From Cytophagaceae bacterium (GTDB lineage: Bacteria > Bacteroidota > Bacteroidia > Cytophagales > Spirosomataceae), in the NCBI GenBank assembly GCA_947464595.1, contig CANHXO010000009.1, positions 1-40,507 on the forward strand: a stretch of DNA of 40,507 bases, written 5' to 3'. Below are positions 26,985 to 36,255 of this stretch, in pieces. The translations under genes were made by a program, and so were the position numbers. The notes below the pieces were generated by a model. It ran no database searches, was not told where the DNA came from, and saw only the letters and a program-made list of their open reading frames with translations. Numbering within the stretch: the first letter of the stretch is position 1; every line of letters begins with the position of its first letter.

Positions 26985-28847
26985 ATGAATTACTTATCGG
27001 CGGAAAATATATCACGCAACATCGGAGAAAGGTGGATCTTTAAAAGTCTGTTCTTTGGCCTACAAAAAGGTGAAAAAGTTGCCTTAATTGGCAAAAATGG
27101 GACCGGCAAAACCACCTTGATGGAAACATTGATGGGCATGCAGACACCCGATGATGGAAAAATTTCGATCAGAAAAGGAATTCGCGTTGGCTATTTACCC
27201 CAAAACCCAATTTTCTCGGAGAACGAGGAAGTTTTAAATTACCTTTTTTCAGACGACCTACCCTCTGCCGTAGCCATTAAAGCCTATGAAAAGGCGATGC
27301 TTTCCGGTGACTCGAAGGAGCTCGAAGATTCCTTTGCATTAATGGAAACACATAATGCATGGGATTACGAAGCAAGGGCCAAGCAAATCATTACGAGGTT
27401 AGGCATTCCTGATGGAGACCAAAAAGTAAGTACTCTTTCTGGAGGACAAAAAAAACGTCTTTCATTAGCCAAATTACTGATTGAAAGTCCAGACATTATG
27501 ATCTTGGATGAGCCTACTAACCACTTGGATATTGAAACCATTGAATGGTTAGAAGGGATCCTTTCCGGTCCCAATGTCACGGTCTTGGTGGTCTCTCATG
27601 ATCGCTATTTTTTAGATAAAATATGCAATAAAATGTTTGAACTTGCCTTGGGAGCGCTTTATACCTACGAGGGCAATTATGCCTATTTCCTTGAGAAAAA
27701 AGCAGAAAGGGAAGCATCAGAAGCCAGCAGTATTTCAAAAGCAAAAAACCTGTACCGCAAGGAACTCGAATGGATGCGCAAGCAACCTAAAGCGAGAGGC
27801 ACCAAAGCGCAATATCGAATCGATGCCTTTACTGAAATCGATGAAATGGCTCATAAAAAACTGGACGATAGTAAATTGGAGCTCAACATTCAAATGTCTC
27901 GATTAGGAAATAAAATCATTGAAATCAACGGGCTTAAAAAAGCATGGGGAGATAAAAAAATCATCAATGAATTTACATACACCTTCAAGAAAAAAGACCG
28001 AATAGGCATAGTGGGTAAAAATGGGGCGGGGAAAACGACCTTTCTCCAACTCCTTACTGGCTTAGAAAAACCAGATGCAGGAACCATCGATCCAGGTGAA
28101 ACATTAGTGATTGGTTACTATACCCAAATTCCATTTGATTTTAAACCTGAGCAAAGGGTCATCGATACCATTACTGAAATAGCGGAAGTAATTCCTTATG
28201 GCAAAAATGAATCATTAAGCCCAAGCCAGTTTTTAAGTAAGTTTTTATTCCCTACCGCACAGCAATATACGCCCGTAGAGAAACTATCAGGGGGAGAGAA
28301 AAAGCGTTTACAACTTATGCGTGTATTGGTTAAAAATCCGAATTTTTTGATTTTGGATGAGCCGACCAATGACCTGGATTTAGACACACTCCAACTCCTT
28401 GAAGATTTTTTATCTGAATTCCAAGGGTGCTTATTGCTCGTTTCCCATGATCGTTATTTCATGGATAATTTGGTGGACCAACTAATCCTTGTGGAAGGAG
28501 AAGGGGAAGTAAAATTTTTTAATGGGAATTACACAGATTATCGAATTTCTTTGGAAAACCAATCAGAAAATAATTCAGCGGCAAATAAACCAAGTCCCGT
28601 CAAAGCACCTTCTACAGAGAATTCAACAAGCAAGTCTACCAAATTAAGTTTCAAAGAACAAAAGGAGTTTGAAACATTAGAAATAGAAATTCAAGATCTG
28701 GAACAAAAAAAACAAAGCCTCATTGAACAATTGAATGCAGGTCATGAAGACTTTCAACTATTGAGCCAATGGGCTACGCAAATTGAGGAAATAAAAAATT
28801 GGCTAGAAGAGAAAGAAGCCAGATGGTTAGAACTTTCAGAAAAATAA
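26985..28847 (+). CDS. ABC-F family ATP-binding protein (Uup/EttA-like)
   Basis: Two ATPase domains: GKNGTGKTTLMETLMG/LSGGQKKRLSLAKLL/LDEPTNHLD and GKNGAGKTTFLQLLTG/LSGGEKKRLQLMRVL/LDEPTNDLD; Lys/Glu-rich coiled-coil C-terminus. Confidence 0.96.
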   Translation: MNYLSAENISRNIGERWIFKSLFFGLQKGEKVALIGKNGTGKTTLMETLMGMQTPDDGKISIRKGIRVGYLPQNPIFSENEEVLNYLFSDDLPSAVAIKAYEKAMLSGDSKELEDSFALMETHNAWDYEARAKQIITRLGIPDGDQKVSTLSGGQKKRLSLAKLLIESPDIMILDEPTNHLDIETIEWLEGILSGPNVTVLVVSHDRYFLDKICNKMFELALGALYTYEGNYAYFLEKKAEREASEASSISKAKNLYRKELEWMRKQPKARGTKAQYRIDAFTEIDEMAHKKLDDSKLELNIQMSRLGNKIIEINGLKKAWGDKKIINEFTYTFKKKDRIGIVGKNGAGKTTFLQLLTGLEKPDAGTIDPGETLVIGYYTQIPFDFKPEQRVIDTITEIAEVIPYGKNESLSPSQFLSKFLFPTAQQYTPVEKLSGGEKKRLQLMRVLVKNPNFLILDEPTNDLDLDTLQLLEDFLSEFQGCLLLVSHDRYFMDNLVDQLILVEGEGEVKFFNGNYTDYRISLENQSENNSAANKPSPVKAPSTENSTSKSTKLSFKEQKEFETLEIEIQDLEQKKQSLIEQLNAGHEDFQLLSQWATQIEEIKNWLEEKEARWLELSEK

Positions 28848-28880
28848 AAAAATGGCCCTAAAATTTAGGGCCATTTTTTA
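28846..28880. terminator. Bidirectional rho-independent terminator between the convergent ABC-F and ThuA/GSDH genes
   Basis: AAAAAATGGCCCTAAAATTTAGGGCCATTTTTT: strong symmetric GC stem flanked by A and T tracts. Confidence 0.9.
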
Positions 28881-28900
28881 TACAGATCATTGAAGTGAAT

Positions 28901-31900
28901 CTAATTTTCAAATAAGAAATCTTTCACGCCGAACAATGCTCCGTCTCCGCCTTTTGAATTCACAAAGACAAAATACAAATCTTGAACACCCGAAATATTC
29001 ACTGGAATATTAAATTTCTTAGATGCATTTATTTCAGCAGATCCTACCAAATTGCCCGTTGGACTTCCCGTTCTTAACTCAAGAGTTCCACCCGCTGTTT
29101 GATCTTGCATATACAAGCCCATGAAAGAAATATTTTTAATTCCGGTCAAATCGATTCCACTATATTTGGCAAATCCTTTATCCCCTGTCGCAACTAAAAC
29201 ATCACCTATGCCATCTACTTTATGTTTAACGCCCTTAGATACTTGGTCAAAATCCACGGCTTTTACAGTTGGATTACGAAGCGCCACAACCTTTTGACCC
29301 GTTGCAGGACCTAATTTACCTGCACCTTTATCTGTATAGCTAGCAGCAAATAAATAAGTCCCCGCTTTCCCTTTATCTTGAGGGACATATTCGCCATTAA
29401 CCGGCTTAGATGTCTTCTTTTTATCGGACAGACTCAATACATAATTCACGATTTCCTTCGCGTCCCCTAATGAAATTTGAGGGTGCGCAGCCATTGCCTG
29501 CTCTCCCCAAACACCGCCACCACCATTGATAATCTTCTTAGCTAACATATCTATGGTTTGCGCATTTGCCTTATATTTTTTACCTAAATCTAGATAAGAA
29601 GGTCCGATCGACTTTTTATCAACCGCATGACAAGCCTTGCAATCTGACAAATCCAATAATCTCTTTCCTGTCGAAAAAGATATATTAGCTTGATGGCCCT
29701 GGGCAATAATCGTTTTGTCATAGCCATCTAAGAAATTAACAGATACCATCACATCTTCCTCTGCTACCTTGCTATTCGCTAAGCTTCCATCTTCCTTATC
29801 ACTGACAGAAACTTTATATTTAACTGGTTTATCATTCCAATAAAATGTCTTATTCCCTTCGATAGCCACATCCACCACAGGAACTTCATTTCCTGCCCGG
29901 ACTGTCAGTTGGGATCTACTCACATTACCTTTTGAATCTTTTACTTGTAAGCTTACTTCATACACACCCGACTTAGAAAAAGTAATAGCAGGATTAGCCA
30001 CATTACTTGTTTGTCCATTGCCAAAATTCCAAGCGTATGAAATTTTATCATTGTCATAATCGAGAGAACCCGCAGAGGAGAACTTAACTTTCAAAGGAGT
30101 TGCTCCCATCTTTTTATCTGCCGAAGCGACAGCCAAGGGCTTGCGATTTCCTGCATTATATTCCAATTTATATAACACCGCTTCATCATTTTGAGCAAAC
30201 CAATTAGGACCATATTCAAGACCAAAAAGTGTACCATTTTTATCAAATTGCATGTCCATCGGATGAGAGAATGGAATGGAAGGTAAGAAGCGATCCATAT
30301 TTGAAAAATCTCCATTTTCTTTCATCGAAACCGTGTAAATCAAATCCCTTGCCCAATCGTAAGCAATCAATTTGCCATTGTAATAGGCCGGGAATTTCGT
30401 TTTAGATTCCGCTGGATAGTCATCTCTATAATAGACAGGACCTGCCATTGCATTACGACCACCTTTTCCAACCACAGGGCCAAACTCAGGAGATTCCACA
30501 TAAGGGTAATAAATAAAGGCTTTTTGGGCAGGAGGTAAATGTGCAAATCCCGTATTATGCGGCGAATCATTGATGGGTGCACGAGGATTAAATACAGCCC
30601 ATGTGCTATCATTTTTAAAATCACGTTGGTTGTAAGGGCGATTGTCCGCTACAAATAAAGGCCAACCGAAATATCCAGCGGCACGCGCTTGGTTTACTTC
30701 ATCATGACCCCGAGGACCAAATTTCTTGGAAGCTTCTCCCGCGTCAGGACCTACCTCACCCCAATATAAATAACCGGTACGCTGATCGACCGATATACGG
30801 TATGGATTACGATTACCCATCACATATATTTCTTGTTTTGCATGATAGATTTTTTCAGGATACAAATTCCCCTCTGGAATCGTATAACCTCCTTCTGGAG
30901 TAGGTTTGATACGCAAAATCTTTCCACGTAAATCGTTGGTATTCGAGCTCGTTGACCTAGCATCCCAGCCCGAACGGCCTGGACGATTGTCACTTGGACC
31001 ATATCCGTTTGATGCAAATGGATTTGTATCATCCCCGGTCGATAAATATAAATTACCTGCTTTATCCCAAGCAATAGAACCACCAGTGTGGCAACAATCT
31101 ACTCGTTTTACTGGAATGCGCAAAAGTATTTTTTCCGTACTCATCAACAACGTATCCCTCACGTCATCATAAACAAATCGGGAAAGATGCTGGGCTGTAT
31201 CAGGCTGACCCGAAGGGGGTGAATAAAACAAATACATGAACTTATTCGTGTCAAAATTAGGGTCAATATTTAATCCCATCAAACCATATTCCTGCTTCGT
31301 ATACACGTTCAAATTAGCAATCAACTTAGTCTTGCCTTTTTTCGGATCATACATTTTCAACTTCCCTTTTCTTTCCGCAAAAAATATCTTCCCACTATTA
31401 GCCACAGCTAATTCCATAGGCTCATCTAAACTACGGTCTAAAATAGTTTTAGTAAAACGATTATCCTCAGGAATCATTTCTGTTCTTAATTTCTTCTTAT
31501 AATTTTGATCAGGGCCTGAAGCAACCCATTGGAGTCCACCCCAAATATGCTTAAGCACTAAATCTTCAGAAAATGTCTCATTTGTGTGACCCCAGTTGGT
31601 GTAAAATGCACGCCCCCCATCATATTCATGGTACCAGGCCATCGGATGAAAATCTCCCATTTTACCGTCTTTGTATGACTTTTCGTCCACCGTCACCAAT
31701 AATTTCACGTCTTTATTAAATTCCTTAATGTCATAAAATTCATCGGTGCGATCAAAAGACGCGGGCATGTGTGCGGTAGAAATGTGCGTATTGTCAACGA
31801 CATTCATTTTACCTTTTTGCACATTTGGACGTCCTGGATGAGAGGCAAAGTAACCACCGGATAATTTACCATACCAAGGCCAATCATATTCTGTATCGGT

Positions 31901-32275
31901 CGCAGAATGAATTCCAAAATAGCCACCACCCGCTTGAATAAAACGTTCAAACGCATTTTGCTGCGCATCATTTAAAATGTTTCCTGTGGTATTTAAGAAA
32001 ACCACCACACGATACTGCTTCAAATTATTTTCAGTAAAGACCGTTGCGTTTTCAGTGGTATCCACTTGAAAGCCTTTCTCCTTAGCCATTTTCATTAAAG
32101 CCGTTTTACCGGATCCGATGGAGCCATGACGAAAACCTTTAGTAGACGAAAAAACAAGGACTTTTTTTCCTAAAAGTGGATTTTTATCTTGAGCGTTACC
32201 TTGTTGGAAAAACAGAATAGTTAAACAAGAAACTGCAAAAATAATTCGGTTGATACCGAACAAAAACTTTTTCAT
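28901..32275 (-). CDS. Multidomain secreted protein: ThuA + glucose/sorbosone dehydrogenase-like propeller + PKD + mono-haem cytochrome c + C-terminal CBM6-like domain
   Basis: ORF 28901..32305; ATG at 32275 (MKKFLFGINRIIF, signal peptide) preferred. ThuA (KKVLVFSSTKGFRHGSIGSG...GIHSATDTEYDWPWYGKLSGGYF), GSDH (EYGLMGLNIDPNF, GGSIAWDKAGNLYLSTGDD, GEVGPDAGE), PKD (ISYAWNFGNGQTSNVANP), cytochrome c (CKACH at 29627-29641), C-terminal beta domain. Confidence 0.93.
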   Translation of the reverse strand: MKKFLFGINRIIFAVSCLTILFFQQGNAQDKNPLLGKKVLVFSSTKGFRHGSIGSGKTALMKMAKEKGFQVDTTENATVFTENNLKQYRVVVFLNTTGNILNDAQQNAFERFIQAGGGYFGIHSATDTEYDWPWYGKLSGGYFASHPGRPNVQKGKMNVVDNTHISTAHMPASFDRTDEFYDIKEFNKDVKLLVTVDEKSYKDGKMGDFHPMAWYHEYDGGRAFYTNWGHTNETFSEDLVLKHIWGGLQWVASGPDQNYKKKLRTEMIPEDNRFTKTILDRSLDEPMELAVANSGKIFFAERKGKLKMYDPKKGKTKLIANLNVYTKQEYGLMGLNIDPNFDTNKFMYLFYSPPSGQPDTAQHLSRFVYDDVRDTLLMSTEKILLRIPVKRVDCCHTGGSIAWDKAGNLYLSTGDDTNPFASNGYGPSDNRPGRSGWDARSTSSNTNDLRGKILRIKPTPEGGYTIPEGNLYPEKIYHAKQEIYVMGNRNPYRISVDQRTGYLYWGEVGPDAGEASKKFGPRGHDEVNQARAAGYFGWPLFVADNRPYNQRDFKNDSTWAVFNPRAPINDSPHNTGFAHLPPAQKAFIYYPYVESPEFGPVVGKGGRNAMAGPVYYRDDYPAESKTKFPAYYNGKLIAYDWARDLIYTVSMKENGDFSNMDRFLPSIPFSHPMDMQFDKNGTLFGLEYGPNWFAQNDEAVLYKLEYNAGNRKPLAVASADKKMGATPLKVKFSSAGSLDYDNDKISYAWNFGNGQTSNVANPAITFSKSGVYEVSLQVKDSKGNVSRSQLTVRAGNEVPVVDVAIEGNKTFYWNDKPVKYKVSVSDKEDGSLANSKVAEEDVMVSVNFLDGYDKTIIAQGHQANISFSTGKRLLDLSDCKACHAVDKKSIGPSYLDLGKKYKANAQTIDMLAKKIINGGGGVWGEQAMAAHPQISLGDAKEIVNYVLSLSDKKKTSKPVNGEYVPQDKGKAGTYLFAASYTDKGAGKLGPATGQKVVALRNPTVKAVDFDQVSKGVKHKVDGIGDVLVATGDKGFAKYSGIDLTGIKNISFMGLYMQDQTAGGTLELRTGSPTGNLVGSAEINASKKFNIPVNISGVQDLYFVFVNSKGGDGALFGVKDFLFEN

Positions 32276-32367
32276 AGTGTTGTATTTTATTATAGGTAAT
32301 GTCAAAGTTACTTCAAATCACAAATTTTCGTTTATTTTTATAAAAAATATTTAAAATATCCTTCAAA

Positions 32368-33204
32368 ATGATGAAAAAAATTACGCTAGTAGCCTTGTTA
32401 GCTTTATTAACTAACCTGATATATGCACAGTCGATTTGCTTTTCAACCAAAGATCAAATGCAATTGATGGCCTCCAACAAAGCTTTCATGAAATCGCATG
32501 CTTTGCCTAAAGCTTATAAGCATGTCAGCAAAGCGGGTGGAGTGATGGTTGAATTTAATACTCCAGATGGAACGATGGCAAAAGGATTTTATATTCCTGC
32601 AAATAAACCTACCCCATATACCTTATTTGTATTCCAAGAGTGGTGGGGTTTAAATGACCACATAAAAAGAGAATCCGAACATTTCTATTCCACGCTAGGC
32701 AATGTGAATGTCCTTGCCTTAGATATGTATGATGGAAAAGTAGCTACTAGTCGCGAAGAGGCAGGAAAATTAATGGGTGGTGCAAATCCAGCTCGATTAG
32801 AATCCATCATCAAAGGGGCTATTTCATATGTAGGACCCAAAGCAAAAATCGCTACCGTAGGTTGGTGTTTTGGAGGAGCCTTATCGCTCAAAGCCTCCAT
32901 TCTCAACGGAAAACAAGCTGCTGCTTGTGTCATGTATTATGGAATGCCGGTGAAAGATGTGGAGCAATTAAAATTGCTTCAAACAGATGTATTGGGATTG
33001 TTTGCAGGAAAAGAAAAATTCATTTCAACCCAAGTAGTGGCTGAATTTGACGCGAATATGAAACTGGCGGGGAAAAAATTAACCATGAAGAGCTTTGATG
33101 CAGAGCATGGATTTGCCAATCCTTCTAACCCCATTTATGACAAGGCTTCTACCGAAGCTGCCTGGGAGTTGGCCATCACCTATTTAAAATCAAAATTAAA
33201 ATAA
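32368..33204 (+). CDS. Dienelactone hydrolase family protein, secreted
   Basis: Signal peptide; FVFQEWWGLNDHIKRESEHF, LALDMYDGKVATSREEAGKLM, VGWCFGGALSLKASI (nucleophile Cys), DAEHGFANP. Confidence 0.93.
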   Translation: MMKKITLVALLALLTNLIYAQSICFSTKDQMQLMASNKAFMKSHALPKAYKHVSKAGGVMVEFNTPDGTMAKGFYIPANKPTPYTLFVFQEWWGLNDHIKRESEHFYSTLGNVNVLALDMYDGKVATSREEAGKLMGGANPARLESIIKGAISYVGPKAKIATVGWCFGGALSLKASILNGKQAAACVMYYGMPVKDVEQLKLLQTDVLGLFAGKEKFISTQVVAEFDANMKLAGKKLTMKSFDAEHGFANPSNPIYDKASTEAAWELAITYLKSKLK

Positions 33205-33341
33205 TGCGGTATTTTTTAATTTTACTCTGTATGTGTTTTTTAGCAGGATCTTGCGCGAGCAATCGATATAAGCAAAAGCCTTACAAGAAAAAGTGGTCAC
33301 TTTTTAAGAAAAAATCATGCGATTGCCCAGACCTTAAATAA
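33204..33341 (+). CDS. 45-aa Cys-containing small putative lipoprotein
   Basis: Own translation (below the ORF-track cutoff): ATGA-type overlap with the preceding stop; MRYFLILLCMCFLAGSCASNRYKQKPYKKKWSLFKKKSCDCPDLK. Short signal peptide, lipobox-like AGSC, basic middle, terminal CDC. Confidence 0.7.
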   Translation: MRYFLILLCMCFLAGSCASNRYKQKPYKKKWSLFKKKSCDCPDLK

Positions 33342-34122
33342 TGGGATTAATCGACGAAGCGGCTAAGGAACCAGGGGCTAATCCTTGGAACCAACGCAGC
33401 CGATCGGCTTCTTGATTTGGGTTTTTGGGTTCCGTGACGCGCATGTCGGCATCCATGAAAATTAACGTCATGACTTCCCGCATTTTAGTTGTCTCATTTC
33501 CAGGGGCAGCATGCAAAGTCCAACCGCGATGAAAGGTGGCATCACCCGCTTTCATCGTTTTTTGGGCGACAATCGGAAACTTATGCTCAGCCACAAATTC
33601 ACTAATCATTTTTTCAGACTCATCTGAAATCCCAATTGGAGGAAGACTAACATGCTGACTGCCTGACGCAAAAGTCAACATCCCCATCCCATCTTCTATG
33701 TCGACCAAAGGCATCCACATCGTGACTGTTTTGTCGGTGTCCATCGGCCAGTAATATTGATCTTGATGCCAAGGAGTTAAACCTCCACCAGGCTCTTTGA
33801 ATAAAGCCTGATCGTGGTATAAACGTACATTTTTGACGCCCAATAATTCAGCGGCTATTGTCCCAAATCTTTTAGCTAAAGAAAATTGCTTAATCAACTC
33901 ATTTTCCTCCCATAAATTCATCATTTGTAGAAATGCTTTCCCATACGTGTCTCTTTCTTCCATGGGTTTTTGATTTTTTTTGAAATCAATAGCCCAAGCA
34001 CGAATGGCTTCTCGAAATGGTTTTAATTCCTCCTCAGGAAGGACATTTTCAAGGAAAACATGTCCATTCTTTTGAAAATCTACAATTTGAACGGACTCTA
34101 AAGGATAAGTTTTTGATAACAT
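33334..34122 (-). CDS. Phytanoyl-CoA dioxygenase (PhyH) family protein
   Basis: YHDQALFKEPGGGLTPWHQDQYYWPMD (HxD) and FHRGWTLHAAPGNETTKMREVMTLIFMDADMRV (distal His/Arg). Confidence 0.92.
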   Translation of the reverse strand: MLSKTYPLESVQIVDFQKNGHVFLENVLPEEELKPFREAIRAWAIDFKKNQKPMEERDTYGKAFLQMMNLWEENELIKQFSLAKRFGTIAAELLGVKNVRLYHDQALFKEPGGGLTPWHQDQYYWPMDTDKTVTMWMPLVDIEDGMGMLTFASGSQHVSLPPIGISDESEKMISEFVAEHKFPIVAQKTMKAGDATFHRGWTLHAAPGNETTKMREVMTLIFMDADMRVTEPKNPNQEADRLRWFQGLAPGSLAASSINPII

Positions 34123-34142
34123 CGCTTTTATTTTTCACAAAA

Positions 34143-34174
34143 TTGACGTGAATTAAAATCAAAAACCACGTCAA
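34143..34174. promoter_or_regulatory. Inverted repeat TTGACGTG-N16-CACGTCAA in the divergent AraC/PhyH intergenic region, candidate operator
   Basis: Perfect 8-bp arms at 34143-34150 and 34167-34174, centre-to-centre about 24 bp. Confidence 0.5.
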
Positions 34175-34243
34175 AATTTGTAAAAAATAATGCAATTTTA
34201 TCCTAAATTCAATTCCGTATAAAAATTGAGGTAAAATATTAAT

Positions 34244-35125
34244 ATGAAGGCGAGCCTTGAACATTTGTCAGAAAACATAAATCAGCCAATCCAGTTGAAA
34301 GAAATTGTACAAGCTCGATTTGATGCACCTTATCATTTCCACCCTGAACTTGAATTAACATTAATTATTTCAGGAGAAGGAAAGCGTTTTATTGGGAATC
34401 AAATTTCTGATTTTAGTCCAGGTGATCTAGTACTTTTAGGATCTAATTTACCTCATTGCTGGCAAAACCACCGCAAAGATTGGCTCACATCGGATGAGGA
34501 AATAGATGCAGCGCAAGCTATTGTCATTCATATCAAACGAGATTTTTTAGGGGAGAAATTTCTTGAAAATGATGCCTGTCAAAACATTCGCCAACTATTT
34601 GATCGGGCTAAAGGTGGATTAACTATTTTAGGCCCGACTCAAGATAAAGTGGCTAGAGAAATGCTAAAATTAAAGGAGCTAGCCCCTTTTCCTAGGCTTT
34701 TAGCTTTTTTACAAATTTTACATTCCTTAACGATGGGCGGCGCGGATGTTCAAGCCATTGACACCAATGAAGGAGGTTATACGGTTTCTACAATAGACTT
34801 AGAGCGAATAAATCGAATATATGCCTACATCATCGCGCATTATACGCAGGAAGTCCATTTAGATGAGGTGGCGCATTTGGCCAACATGACCGAGACGGCT
34901 TTTTGTCGGTATTTCAAAAAAGTAACCCAAAAAACATTTGTTGAAATTGTAACTGAATTTAGAATTAAGCATGCATGCCAAATGCTTAGAACTACCCAAA
35001 AAACGATGGTAGAAATCTGTTTTGAAAGTGGTTTTGGTAACTTATCACACTTCAATAAACAGTTTAAGCATTGGATGAAAGTTCCACCCTTGCAATATCG
35101 AAAAATGACTCAGGAGTGGGTGTAG
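34244..35125 (+). CDS. AraC-family transcriptional regulator with N-terminal cupin domain
   Basis: Cupin FDAPYHFHPELELTLIISGEGKRFIG...GDLVLLGSNLPHCW; HTH HLDEVAHLANMTETAFCRYFKKVTQKTFVEIVTEFRIKHACQMLRTTQKTMVEICFESGFGNLSHFNKQFKHWMKVPPLQYRK. Confidence 0.95.
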   Translation: MKASLEHLSENINQPIQLKEIVQARFDAPYHFHPELELTLIISGEGKRFIGNQISDFSPGDLVLLGSNLPHCWQNHRKDWLTSDEEIDAAQAIVIHIKRDFLGEKFLENDACQNIRQLFDRAKGGLTILGPTQDKVAREMLKLKELAPFPRLLAFLQILHSLTMGGADVQAIDTNEGGYTVSTIDLERINRIYAYIIAHYTQEVHLDEVAHLANMTETAFCRYFKKVTQKTFVEIVTEFRIKHACQMLRTTQKTMVEICFESGFGNLSHFNKQFKHWMKVPPLQYRKMTQEWV

Positions 35126-35143
35126 TAGAATAATCCTTTGGCC

Positions 35144-36199
35144 TTATTTTAAACCCTTCTCCTTCTCTGGAAAAAGTAAGCTCAAAATAATACTGGTCGC
35201 TAAAATACCAACAATAACTCCTAGGGAAGAAAGGGTTCCAAAACCGATTTCGGATAAATAATGATGTGCCAACATTTTTATACCCACAAAACTTAACAGT
35301 ACACCGAGTCCCATAGGTAAAAAACGAAATAAGCCCATTAAATTGGATAAGAAAAAGAAGAGCGATCGCAACCCCATCACCGCAAAAACATTGGAAAAAA
35401 AGACGATGTAAGGGTCTTTAGAAATAGAGAAAATGGCAGGAATCGAATCCACCGCAAACAATATATCGGTAAAAGCAATCACCACCACAATCACGAAAAT
35501 AGGTGTAATAAATAATTTACCCGTCTTCATACGAACAAAAAATCGGCCTATGACATTACGGTGATACACATTAAAGAAACGTGATAAGAATTTTACGATG
35601 GGATGCTCCGCTGGATTAATCTCTTCATCATGTTGTTTGGTGAATAAAATTTTCACTCCGGTGTAAACTAAAAATGCACCAAATACATAAATGATCCAAT
35701 CAAATTTTTGCAACAAAGCCGCCCCTAGGAAAATGAAGATTAAGCGCAAAATAATAGCCCCCAAAATTCCCCATACCAAGATTTTTTTATAATAACGTTT
35801 TTGTACACCAAAGGAATTGAAAATTAAAATGAAGACAAACACGTTGTCGGCCGACAAAGAATATTCGACTAAATATCCCGTAATAAACTCTAAAGACAAA
35901 TTATTTTGAAAAATGGTTAGTTGGTCCGAAAATGAACCCACCCCTAAATCTATGTGAGGTGCATACATTTCTTTGACGGCAATCAATCCGCTAACATCTG
36001 TAATGCCATGCACCATGCCCCCAAATTGCCCCAAAAAAAAGTAAAATGATCCCGCCAAAAGTACCCATGCGGCGGTCCAAAAACCCGCTTCTTTAAATGT
36101 AACCTCGGCAGCACCCGCTTTTTTGAAAATCCCCAAGTCCAACAACATGACCAAGATGACACCGACTGAAAAAAGAAGAAAAAATAGAGATTCGCTCAT
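35144..36199 (-). CDS. TerC/Alx-family integral membrane protein
   Basis: TGYLVEYSLSADNVFVFILIF and VVVIAFTDILFAVDSIPAIFSISKDPYIVFFSNVFAVMGLRSLFFFL. Confidence 0.95.
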   Translation of the reverse strand: MSESLFFLLFSVGVILVMLLDLGIFKKAGAAEVTFKEAGFWTAAWVLLAGSFYFFLGQFGGMVHGITDVSGLIAVKEMYAPHIDLGVGSFSDQLTIFQNNLSLEFITGYLVEYSLSADNVFVFILIFNSFGVQKRYYKKILVWGILGAIILRLIFIFLGAALLQKFDWIIYVFGAFLVYTGVKILFTKQHDEEINPAEHPIVKFLSRFFNVYHRNVIGRFFVRMKTGKLFITPIFVIVVVIAFTDILFAVDSIPAIFSISKDPYIVFFSNVFAVMGLRSLFFFLSNLMGLFRFLPMGLGVLLSFVGIKMLAHHYLSEIGFGTLSSLGVIVGILATSIILSLLFPEKEKGLK

Positions 36200-36255
36200 A
36201 AATAATTAATTTTACCTTTAGGCGATGTAAAGGTCGCAAAAAATAGCCAAAAAAT

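Noticed and set aside
30091-31502. Several 74-88 aa ORFs on both strands inside the ThuA/GSDH gene
   Set aside because: Overlap a continuous multidomain frame with strong motifs; no independent evidence.
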